A DNA stretch of 64,000 bases. Source: Hepsetus odoe (Eukaryota > Chordata > Actinopteri > Characiformes > Hepsetidae). The stretch lies in contig CM029376.1 of assembly GCA_017165825.1 (NCBI GenBank), positions 25,747,206 through 25,811,205 on the forward strand, written 5' to 3'. Numbering within the stretch: position 1 is the stretch's first letter; each line of letters starts with the position of its first letter. The notes beneath the pieces are model-generated. The model was not told where the DNA came from, did no database searches, and worked only from the letters and a program-made list of their open reading frames with translations. Both the position numbers and the translations under genes were made by a program. Below, one piece after another: positions 26,301 through 35,100 of the stretch.

Positions 26301-29300
26301 AATTGTACAGCTGCATCATCGGCAACATGCTCTCGGTAGGGTTCACAGGGATTAAAATGCCTCTTGTTCAGCACCATGGCAAGGTGTAGAGAAGATCTTA
26401 ACCACCTCAAAATGAAGTCCTTTCTAAAAGTCACTAGTGGCCACTTGCTTCGTGATAAACTTGTATCATTTACGTACATTTTTTTTAATAACGACTAGTC
26501 AAGATTAAGCTCTCCGTGAGTGGTGATCCCATTCTCTTTCTCTTCGTGCCAGTGTGAGTCCCTTCTCCTGGTGCCTCGGACTTCTCAGGCTGGAATGTGT
26601 GGATACTTTTCTCCAAATTTTTGGCATTTGTTTTCGTGTCAGTGCCAGATATAGTGAGGGGGAAAATTGACCCTGTAAATCTCTCTCCTCAGTTGTTCTC
26701 TATGGAGAGCCTGGCGCGGGAGGCGTCTATGGGCGTGCTGAAGGATCTGATGCACGGTCTGATTACACTGATGTTGGACTCGCGAGTGGAGGACATTGAA
26801 GATGGTCAGCAGCTCATCCGTTCTGTTAACCTATTAGTGGTGCGCGTGCTGGAGAAATCGGATCAGACAAACATCCTCAGGTCAGCCCACGCTTTTAAAA
26901 CCACACTGAAGGCATCTTCTGAGAACACGTCACTGTAAACCTCAGATCAGCTTGGTTACGCTTTAGAGTCGTCTCTTCATTTCATTTATCAAAACCTTAA
27001 TGGTTGAAGGTCTGGTGCTGGATGGCCAGTCATGCCCTGAGACACAAGCTATATATATATATAATATATATAAAATAATATTAAGGAATAGCTGCTTTTT
27101 AGGGGTCACCACAGCAAATCATGTTTCCATTTCTTCCTGTCCTCTGCATGTTCCTCTTTCACACCTGCATGTCTTCTCTCTCTCACCACATCCATAAACC
27201 TCCTCTTTGTTCTTCCTTTTCTCCTCTTTCCTGGCAGCTTCATCTTCAGTATCCTTCTCCTGATATAATCCTCATCTCTCCTCTGAACATGTCCAAACCT
27301 ACGCAGCCTTGCTTCTCTAACTTTGTCTCCATAATGTCCATCCTGAGCTGTCGCTTCCTGATTTTTGGATCAGCACCACTGTCTCAAACTTCTACAGCAT
27401 AGCTCGTCTCACTATCTTCCTGTAAACCATCCCTTTCGCTCTTGCTGCTACCCCTAATTTATCCCTCTATCCATCCATGTTCCAAACCACTTCTCTGGGT
27501 CTTGATCGCAGTTCCCCGATTCTAATTGTACTTTTTCACAGCTCAAACCGGAGCCATAAGAATTGCTGACACTAGAGAGATCTGTGGATTTGGTTTAGGA
27601 CACTAAAACCTCCTGGAGAAAAAGATTTGGGTTAATGTTGGCTTCAATCTTGGCCTCATATTATAAGCGCTAAACTAAATTTGGGCTCTGATGAACATAT
27701 TTAGGCTGTATTTTGAATTTTGTAAATTCGATCTGCCGAACTTTTGCTTTAATGTGAACAATGATAGCCGTGTCTGGAGGCTGACTGTCTAGTATGTGTC
27801 GTCCCACAGTGCACTGCTGGTGCTGCTGCAGGACAGCCTCATCACTACTGCAGGATCTCCCATGTTCTCTGAACTCGTCATGAAGGTAAATAAAGCCTGC
27901 TTCGTTTGCATGCATGTAAAATGAATTTTTTGGGGGGGGGGGGTGATGTGTTTCTGCAGAATTAAACAAAGGTGTCTGAGCACAAATACAAATGTAACAA
28001 CATTGTTTCCTCTTCCATATGAAATAAATGCGTCACAGCGATAAAATTTAAATGTGTGCGGGATGGATGATGTCACAAAATACAACCTCATACATCGCCT
28101 TTCAGTCTCTATCTTGAACGAGTGTTTAAAACGTGACCCTGTGTCTCTCTGTCTGTCTCGACAGTGTCTGTGGCGAATGATCCGTTTCCTGCCTGAGACC
28201 ATAAACAGTATTAACCTCGACCGCATCCTCCTGGACGTCCATAATTTCATGAAGGTTTTCCCTAAAGAGAAACTGAAGCAGCTGAAGAGTGACGTGCCCC
28301 ACCGCACACTCAAGACCCTTCTCCATACACTCTGCAAGCTCACTGGAGCCAAGGTACGCCAGAGGAGCAAAGGAGGGAGCCGGTGCCCTCCCCTTTTTTT
28401 TAAAGCACAGCTTGAGCCAAAGGCTAGCATGACTAATGAGTAGCTTACGGCAGTGGATTCTAGTCGGCACACAAGGACACTTCATTTAAAAAAGCTTGAT
28501 TTGCACCAATTCTCTGTAGGACATCAAAATCGTAAGCTGACCCACACCATCCTCGGGAAAGCATTGAGGCTGCACATGATTGAGGCCGACAGTTCTAGAA
28601 GGCGCTCCTCTCTGGTTCTCCGAAAGCTAATCAACTGCTGCGTTTGAATATGTAAAAACTGTAATCGGACTTTGATTGAACTGTTTGTTTTGGTCTCGGC
28701 TGCTCAGATCCTGGACCACTTGTCGATGATCGAGAACCGGAATGAGTCCGAACTTGAGGCTCACCTGCGGAGGGTGGTTAAGCATTCCGGAAACTTCTCC
28801 AGCCTGAAGTCTGACCAGATCACAGAGAAAGGAGCCTTACGATCAGTATGTTCCTTCAATACACCCACCATGGAACTTGTGACTCTTTACTTCAGATGTT
28901 GCCTTTGAAGGTTGTTACACACTGAGCAAAATTAAGAACGTGCAAAATTTGAAGATATTTTCGTGCACCAATATTACACACCCCAGTCGAACAAGTTTTG
29001 GAATGTTTTGCACGCCAACAAAAAATGATCTCCACATGCAGAAACGTTGTCCTGACATTGGCAAGGCTACCTTAAGCTTTTCACAACCACAAACTTCAGA
29101 ACATGGTTCAGATGTCTGAATAGAAAACCTTTAGAAATTACATTACTGTTGTTTATGTAACGTTGAACGTACTTTCCATTTCTTCACCAACAGGACGATA
29201 AAGTGATCAAAGCGAAAGTGAGCGATATCCTCTCCGAAATCTTCAAAAAGATCGGCTCGAAGGAAAACACTAAAGAGGTGATTCGTGGGGCCCTGATCCA

Positions 29301-30169
29301 ACACTCTCTTTAAACCAAACGGTGATGATCTTTTACGTCCTCCCGGGACTCAAAGATTAAACCGTGTTGCCGTCTCTCTGTCTCAGGGGCTGACGGAGCT
29401 GTACGAGTATAAGCAAAAGTATTCGGACGCGGACCTGGAGCCCTTCCTGAAGAACACCTCGCAGTTTTTCCAGAGTTACGTGGAGCGCGGCCTGCGCATG
29501 ATCGAGTCCGAGAGGGAGGGGAAGAGCCGCATTCAGACTTCTACAGGTAGACACCTCACTCTTTCAGCGGCCATCTTAAAATTAATGGATTGTATAATAA
29601 TAGTGTGCCGTTTCCTGTCTCAGTAATTCCGCAGCACAGCACAGAGTCGTATACACCCAGCCACAGCACTGTGCCCATAAACAGTAACGGAGAGGATTTG
29701 AAACCGGCCGTTTATTATGAAAGACTGAAGATCCTCCGGCAGCGTCATGGACTGGAGAACGCTAAGGTTTGCACCAGTTTAGACTGGCCTTGTATCAGGT
29801 TTTGATAAGGAAGCCACCGGTTTCTGTATAATTCTGTAAGTTGTTCAGAGCAGGTTTGATGTAAAATCTCTGAATTGTTCAGTGGTTGTGAATGCAACCA
29901 CTCCTTTAATCCACACTTATTTCTCCCTTGTGCAGCAGCAGCAGCAACAGCAGGATGACGAGCGTCCTCCGTTCTCCTCTCTGTCCAAGCCGCCGCTGGC
30001 CTCCTCCACAGACATGCTCCACAGTAAGCTCTCTCAGCTGAAGGAGTCCCGAGAGTCTCACTTCCAGCAAGATTCGCGCTCTCACAGCCCCGGACGCGCC
30101 TCCTCGCCGGCGGCGAACCTGGACGACCTCAAGAAGCGGCTGGAGCGCATCAAGAGCAACCGCCAATAA
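5395..30169 (+). CDS. ckap5: Cytoskeleton-associated protein 5 (XMAP215/ch-TOG microtubule polymerase)
   Basis: Ckap5 binds tubulin through TOG domains, speeds microtubule plus-end growth and acts at kinetochores and spindle poles with TACC3 and clathrin. The spliced frame encodes 2038 residues (human about 2032). Coding exons: 5395-5451, 6048-6241, 8765-8971, 9182-9353, 10261-10393, 10880-10983, 11109-11222, 11791-11895, 12009-12098, 12314-12478, 12690-12818, 12977-13126, 13233-13331, 13413-13523, 13694-13786, 13980-14165, 14846-14940, 15031-15088, 15300-15425, 16033-16172, 16556-16730, 17209-17322, 18328-18456, 19242-19436, 19652-19784, 20345-20442, 21369-21452, 21690-21815, 21922-22071, 22254-22457, 22594-22729, 23131-23324, 23418-23581, 25526-25699, 25840-25960, 26156-26335, 26693-26880, 27810-27885, 28165-28353, 28708-28845, 29194-29277, 29387-29546, 29624-29766, 29936-30169. 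The start context is GCCGCCATGG and the protein opens MGDDSEWMKLPIDQKCEHK, as in vertebrate orthologues. Approximate layout: TOG1 1-230, TOG2 270-505, Lys/Pro/Ala linker 505-573, TOG3 574-800, acidic linker, TOG4 843-1050, basic linker, TOG5 1195-1430, a helical C-terminal region, and a TACC-binding end finishing KKRLERIKSNRQ. All junctions keep phase. The gene is tail to tail with drc7. Confidence 0.97.
9690..9925 (+). mobile_element. SINE family A, near full length, in ckap5 intron
   Basis: The tRNA-derived head shows an A-box-like TGGTCTAGTG and a B box GGTTCGAATCC, followed by the family body (TTGAGCAAGGTA, CCCCATCACTGCT) and a tail with CAGAGGTGTAATTTTG and ATCACTTTCAC. It lies in the intron between exons 9182-9353 and 10261-10393. 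Confidence 0.75.
17396..17960 (-). mobile_element. LINE 3' fragments in ckap5 intron
   Basis: Read on the minus strand this matches four other places in the window: the C-terminal end of a non-LTR retrotransposon ORF2, with decayed pieces of a basic GKRRRGRPKRR-like segment, the following acidic segment, and the noncoding tail. The frame is broken and no reverse transcriptase core is present. A second short tail fragment follows at about 17896-17960. It sits between exons 17209-17322 and 18328-18456. Confidence 0.65.
20494..20851. mobile_element. Tc1/mariner-type MITE in ckap5 intron
   Basis: The left end CAGTGGTACCTTGGGT (20494-20509) and the inverted right end CAGCAGTAACTTGGGT form terminal inverted repeats, 13 of 16 matching. 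Both ends are flanked by TA (20492-20493 and 20852-20853), the target duplication of Tc1/mariner elements. No transposase frame is visible in the 358 bp. Confidence 0.65.
20955..21240. mobile_element. DNA-transposon fragment related to the element at 32272
   Basis: It begins CAGTGCTGTGCAAAAGTGTT, the same terminal repeat as the element at 32272-32749, but I find no matching right end, so it looks truncated or strongly diverged. The right limit is approximate. Confidence 0.4.
22985..23090 (-). mobile_element. SINE family A head fragment, reverse orientation
   Basis: On the minus strand it reads as the SINE head and B-box region (GGCAGCGGTGTTCTAGCG, then a decayed GTGTGAATCCC). It lies in the intron upstream of exon 23131-23324 and ends about 40 bp before it. 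Confidence 0.55.
24198..24617 (+). mobile_element. LINE 3' fragment in ckap5 intron
   Basis: In the forward strand this shows the same LINE ORF2 C-terminal region, with pieces recognisable as KRKTKKEVYRRVERG and EEDAEDGKKWRQMIS. Frames are interrupted. A preceding A-rich run (24167-24183) is consistent with a retroposed segment. Confidence 0.65.
25042..25065 (+). other. ckap5: Probable 24-nt alternative microexon of ckap5
   Basis: A 24-nt segment lies between a pyrimidine-rich tract ending TTCCTGGACAG and a perfect GTAAGT donor. Placed between exons 23418-23581 and 25526-25699 it keeps frame and has no stop. It changes NKL-N-QARS to NKL-KIMYRTYRI-QARS, adding eight residues in the linker after TOG5. 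A TGCTC motif lies 13-16 nt upstream of the exon, the place where UGC elements recognised by SRRM4/nSR100 occur at neural microexons. Skipping it gives the conserved NQARS junction of the vertebrate protein, so I treat it as optional. Confidence 0.5.
25985..26085 (+). mobile_element. tRNA-derived repeat fragment (second family)
   Basis: It reads GCGGTGGCTCAGCGATAGG, CTTCACAGC, then a B-box-like GGTTCGATTCCCAG, the head of a common fish dispersed repeat. A longer reverse copy lies at 40815-41135. Confidence 0.6.
27088..27470 (-). mobile_element. LINE 3' fragment in ckap5 intron, reverse orientation
   Basis: The minus strand matches the LINE ORF2 C-terminal and tail region found also at 17396, 24198, 36785 and 37966. 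It lies between exons 26693-26880 and 27810-27885, next to an AT dinucleotide run (about 27045-27071). It is decayed, with no intact frame. Confidence 0.65.
29936..29953 (+). other. ckap5: Tandem NAG acceptors at the last ckap5 exon
   Basis: The last exon begins with CAG CAG CAG CAA CAG CAG directly after a TGCAG acceptor. The AG dinucleotides at 29938, 29941, 29944, 29950 and 29953 are alternative 3' splice sites in the same phase, so use of each would change the protein by one to six Gln. The human protein has a single Gln at this junction. Confidence 0.6.
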
Positions 30170-30950
30170 AAAAATAAATAAATAAAAAAAAAAGGCTTCA
30201 TAACCCCACTTCCAACAAACCCCTGACCCCCTTCCGTCTAGCGAGCTGCAGCTGTTTAGACCGCTAACTCCCACTACTTCACGCTAGTCTCTCTCCCCTT
30301 CTGCTCTCAGCCCGGACGTTTTTTCAGGTCAGACTTCTGTATAGATTAAGACAATACGAATAGGAAAAAAAAGAAACCACAGGTTTGTCCCGTTGTAAAA
30401 TATGAAGTGAACCACTGTTTAGTATCGTGCACAAAATGTTTGGGGTTTTTTTTTTTTTTTTGTATATACTCACAGTTGCTAAACACTTCGGGCTTTTATG
30501 TGTCATGTTTAGGACTTGCAGTGGACGGTTTCTTTGTGCCGAGTGCTGTAAAACGTGTAACTAGAGCTGTCTTTTTTTTTTTTTTGGCTTTTTTATTTAA
30601 TGAGTCTTCACCGGGACTCTCAACCCATCGACTGTTTGCCGTTTTTGCGTTTTTTCATCTCAGAAGCTTGTCAAACTTGAAGGATCGGTTTTGTTCTTTA
30701 ATTAAGGAGCATGGCATGAAGTACTTAATGTTATTTTGTAAATAATTTGCATTACTAAACCCTGTTTATTAATGACATTTTATTTTTTTTTTTTTGTTTA
30801 ATAATCAACTTCTCGCACTTACTAGCAGTGTTGGTTATTCTGATGCGTTATTTTGTATTTCATTCAGTAGTGTTGAATTGTTGCTATTGAGTTTAAGTGT
30901 ATAATCTATAGTGAAAATGGCAATAAAGATTTTTTTATATAATTTAACAA
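30170..30950 (+). other. ckap5: 3' UTR of ckap5
   Basis: From the TAA at 30167-30169 to about 25 nt after the AATAAA at 30922-30927. It is AT-rich with T runs and has no other feature. Confidence 0.75.
30922..30927 (+). terminator. ckap5: Polyadenylation signal of ckap5
   Basis: Canonical AATAAA in the context GGCAATAAAGAT, about 750 nt after the stop codon. Confidence 0.8.
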
Positions 30951-31124
30951 CCTAAAAATGGTCTGACGCGTGTTGTGTACACTGATCACCCTTTATATAT
31001 TGGTAGTGTGGTCCCCCCGCCCCGCTGCTAAAACATCTGAGAGCCCAGGAACTCCACAAGAACCTTGAAGGTCAAAGGTTGTCATCATGAAGCACAACGC
31101 AATGAACCCAGTTTTTAAGCTACG

Positions 31125-31240
31125 CACACCGTGCAGCAGGGAACGGTACCTTGATCAAGGGTACCTCAGGACAACCTACTGGTCTGGGATTCGAAACCCA
31201 TGACCTTCCGATCCTGGGGCCTCATCCTTAAACCACCACT
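31125..31240 (-). mobile_element. SINE family A head, reverse orientation
   Basis: On the minus strand it has the A-box region, GGATCGGAAGGTCATGGGTT with a GTTTCGAATCCC B box, and the CTGAGGTACCCTTGATCAAG body. It lies in the spacer between the convergent ckap5 and drc7 ends. Confidence 0.7.
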
Positions 31241-31679
31241 TGTTCTAATGTTTGTGTGTCAGAAACATCCATGGATGCCAGAACCCAGTAGACCATTTCG
31301 CTGGAGACCGAGCACAACCCTGCACCTGCCAGCTTCCGATAGTGTACCCTGGTCCCGTCTCATCATCAGGTAAGAGACACGTGCACACCCTGCTTATGTA
31401 AAAGAAAACGTGATTCATCAAACCAGCCCATGTTCTTCGTGGTCCGGTTCTAGTGCTCACTGTATGAGGTTTTTGTTTGCGGACGGGTCAGTGTGGGCCC
31501 TCTGACCGGTCTGCATCCCCGTACGCAGCTGCACTGTGTGTCCTGATGTCTTTCTAGAAGTACCAGCTGCTGTTCCGTGGGACTGGATCTGTTCTCCTGG
31601 TTGTATTTCTTTGGAACATTTTTGGTAGATAACGTCCACTACGTTCTTCTGAAATCCAGCTGTCACAGTTTGGTCGTTG

Positions 31680-31872
31680 GGATAGCAGTGGCCTAGTGGT
31701 AAGGGACAAGGCCCCATGATCAGAATGTTTGTTCCTAGACCAGGGTTCCTCTGAGGTACCCTTGAGCAAGGTACTGTCCCCAAATGCAAAGAAATAATTT
31801 TAGTTCGCTGTGCTGTGCTGCGTGCAATTACAAGGGAACGATTGCAAGTGGTCACTTTCATTTTCACTTGAA
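31680..31872 (+). mobile_element. SINE family A, degraded copy
   Basis: It starts AGCAGTGGCCTAGTGG, keeps TTGAGCAAGGTACTGTCC, and ends in the tail GTGGTCACTTTCATTTTCAC. The B box is degraded. It lies in the ckap5-drc7 spacer; I see no gene in the remainder of 30950-32050. Confidence 0.7.
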
Positions 31873-32058
31873 GTGGCTCCGATCCTTAAAGAAGAAATTG
31901 TTCACTCACTGCCTTTTTATTTCCACTGAAACCACTAGAGGGCAGTGTTCACACTTCTTGTAGCCTGAATATGAGAAAGCAACCAGAACATTATAATAAA
32001 AGGAGTTTGTGCACATGAATAACTAATTTAAGAAAATGCACAACGACATGAAATGCTC

Positions 32059-32064
32059 TTTATT
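32059..32064 (-). terminator. drc7: Distal polyadenylation signal of drc7
   Basis: TTTATT on the plus strand is AATAAA on the minus strand, in the context AGAAATAAAGAG, about 50 nt after the drc7 stop codon. Confidence 0.75.
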
Positions 32065-32113
32065 TCTAAGGATGATGTTCTCACACTGTTCACTCTGATG
32101 GTGCGTGTGCAGG

Positions 32114-35100
32114 TCACCACAGGTGATGGGCCAGTCTGGGGTCCCGTCTCAGCTTCTCATCCAGTGCGAGGTATTTCTGTGGCGCTCTGTCTTTGTGCCT
32201 AAAAGACAACACAAGTTTTGAGGACGGTGGTCGCACAATTCGAGGGTCCGCGCAACCCTTAAGCTTCAGTACAGTTCTGTGCAGAAGTCTTGACCTCTCG
32301 TTTCTTTCTGCTCTGTGTGAAAGTGAGACAGTAGTTCAGTGATTTGTGTACAAACACATGTAACTCCAGTCTAAACACAGAGTTTCATTCTAACCAGCTT
32401 TAAATCAATAGTCATCACCACCACTGTTATTCTTCAGCACAGCCTCAACTCTCTTAGACCAAATCCTTCTTTAAGCCGTCTTCAGGAACACTTCACCAGG
32501 CTTCTTGAAGGACGTCCTTTGGAGGATTGGCTCTTCTTGGGACGTTGGCTGCCTTTTGCGTTCTCTGTGGAGATGATCTCACACCACTTCTGAAACTGCT
32601 CAGGTACAGAAACTGTACTGAAAATGAGAGACAAACACTTTGTTCCTCCGGAAGGAGAACTGTTCCTCAAGACCTTAAAAACAAAGTAAGTGACTGTTTG
32701 AAAGCAAAATATGAAGAAACGAGGGTCTCCGGACTTTTGCACAGCACTGTAAATGTACTGCAAACAGTTTATGAGCAGTAAGGCTGCTGATCCTGAAGCA
32801 GCTCTCAACCAGAACACTTTATTAAAGACCAAACAAAAAGATACTCCAGTTTAACACTGAGCGAGCTGAGGTGTGTACCGGCTGAGGCGCAGCTTCAGGA
32901 TGTTGATTCTGAACATGGTCTCGGAGCAGTAGGCCAGATATGCGTCCTCGTCTTCCTTCGTCATGGTCGGCTGGTTTTGCTGGTACCACTGTTGCTTCTG
33001 CTGCAGCTCCTGCGTCTCCTGGACGGACAGGAGGAAGGACAACAGGCACTCATTTCGTTGACAGGAGTTTGGAAAAGCTTTTGCCATAAAATTAAACCAA
33101 ATACAAGGTGGAGAGTTAACAAATAGTAAACTGATTTAGTTCGGAATGCTTTTTCTCAAACGCTCTCAAGGTCTCTTTATAATGTTTATAAAGGGCAGCG
33201 GTGGCCTAGGGTTTAAGGACCAGGGTCCAGGACTGGAAGGTCATGGGGTTTGAATCCTGGACCAGTAGGTTGCCCTGAGCACGGCACCGTCCCCATCACT
33301 GCTACCCTGTGCGTTGGTTATGGCTGCCCCCTGCTGGACGGTGTGTGTGTGAAAAGCAGAGGATTTTTCTTGGGGGCTAGTGTTCCCTGGATCAGGAAGA
33401 AGGCAGCGGTGGCCTAAGGTTTAAGGACTAGGCTCCAGGATTGGATGGTCGTGGGTTCCAGAAGAGTAGGTTGTCCTGAAGTAACCTTGAGCAAGGTACC
33501 GTCCCCATCACCCTGGGTGTTTTAAATAGCTGCCCCCGCGGCACGGTGTGTGTGGGGGGGTTAAAAGCAGAGGTTGAATTTCGTTGTTTCACCAAGTCCT
33601 GTGTTTCATAATGACAGAGAGTCACTTTCACAACGTTGACACAAACTTCATGATGCCCTGGCCCAGCACCGGACTGAGACTTGTGTGATGGTGTATTCCA
33701 TCCTCCGACTGCCAAGCATCGCCAACCGAGAGCAATTAAGGTAGTTAATGCTTACGTTTGTGCCTCTTTACATGCTTCTGTTTTTAATACCTTTATTTAT
33801 TTGAAGTTATTTGAAGATTAGCTTCAAACTGTATTTCATTGAATTCAAGCAGTGACACTAAAACTCTCATCTGTTCAGTCTCGAGGACGTATGAGACGTT
33901 AACAGTTTTCGCAGTGAGACCTTCTCAAATCGGGCCTGGATCAGGTTGGCTCTCTCTATGAGCCGCTGCTTCATGTCAGCCAGACAGTCGGCCCGGAGCT
34001 GCAGCGCCTGTTGCCGGGTCAGGTTCTCCGGCTCGCCCAGCCTGGCCAGAAACGGCGCCAGTACGTCCAGCTCCTTCTCTTCCTTCTGCAGAAGCTGCTC
34101 TTTAGCCAAGCGCTCCTGGAGGAGAAGACAGTTTTTCAGTTTCACTTAGTGCGCATTAAGGGACGTTCGGTCTGACGGTCAGTCGGTCCTCAGCTGTCGG
34201 CAGCTCAGGACCGTAGTTGTCTTTAATGAGAAAGAGACTCTCAGTGTACTTAGTGAAGACTGAAGTGACGTCAGTGAACTGATGGTAAAAAGTGTCTCAC
34301 CTGTGTCTCCCTGTGACAGCGTGCCTTCTCGTTCCTGGACGTGTTGTAGATGGAAATCTGAAGCTTGATGTTGCTCTCCTCCTGCTGTCTGGCATCAAGA
34401 ATAGCCCTCACCTGAGACACACACACACACACACAGGTCATGCTCAATGGTCTGGTTTAAATAATTCATAACTACCAATAAGGGCCATGACATCAGTAAG
34501 AAGATTTGTTCATTTTTTTTTTGCTGTGAAAAGGCCGCAGACCCCCTTTGGGCTCTTTTTTTACGCAGAATATGAACCTACAAAGGGAGAATAGATAGAA
34601 AGTATGTGTGTGTATATGTGTGTGTGTGTTTGTGTATATATATATATATATATATATACACAATCTATACACTGTGTACACAACTTAATTCAATTTTGAG
34701 CTTATCATCATTTTTCTGCATCTATTCCAACTCTAAGCTGTATAAACTCCCATGCTGATTGGATTTCAGCAGATCAGGTGATGTGTGTTTGTGTAATAAG
34801 GGGGGCGTGGCCTAAGGAGGTCAACACCCTCTATTGAGGTGTGCAGAATTATTAGGAGCTTCTTTTCCTCCTCAGGCAACATTAAAAAAGGCTAAAAAGA
34901 GAGAGAACCGACTCTGAATAGTAAAAAACTCTCTTGAAATGTCGGGTCGTGATCGCAGAACCATCAAACCGTGTGCTGTAAATAATCAACAGGGTCACAA
35001 GAAACGTGTTGAGTTTTCTGAGACATTTTCTTCAAGCAGTGCTTCAGGAAAAAGTCTGATCTTTCAAGAAGACCATGATTTTTCTGCAGGAAGATGCTCC

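Noticed and set aside
27789..28472. 227-codon open frame on the minus strand
   Set aside because: It spans two ckap5 exons and the intron between them in antisense and has low-complexity, non-protein-like composition.
34606..34664. Dinucleotide tracts here and at 16004, 37216 and 52050 as special structures
   Set aside because: They are ordinary microsatellites. Z-DNA formation is possible but nothing in the context supports a role.
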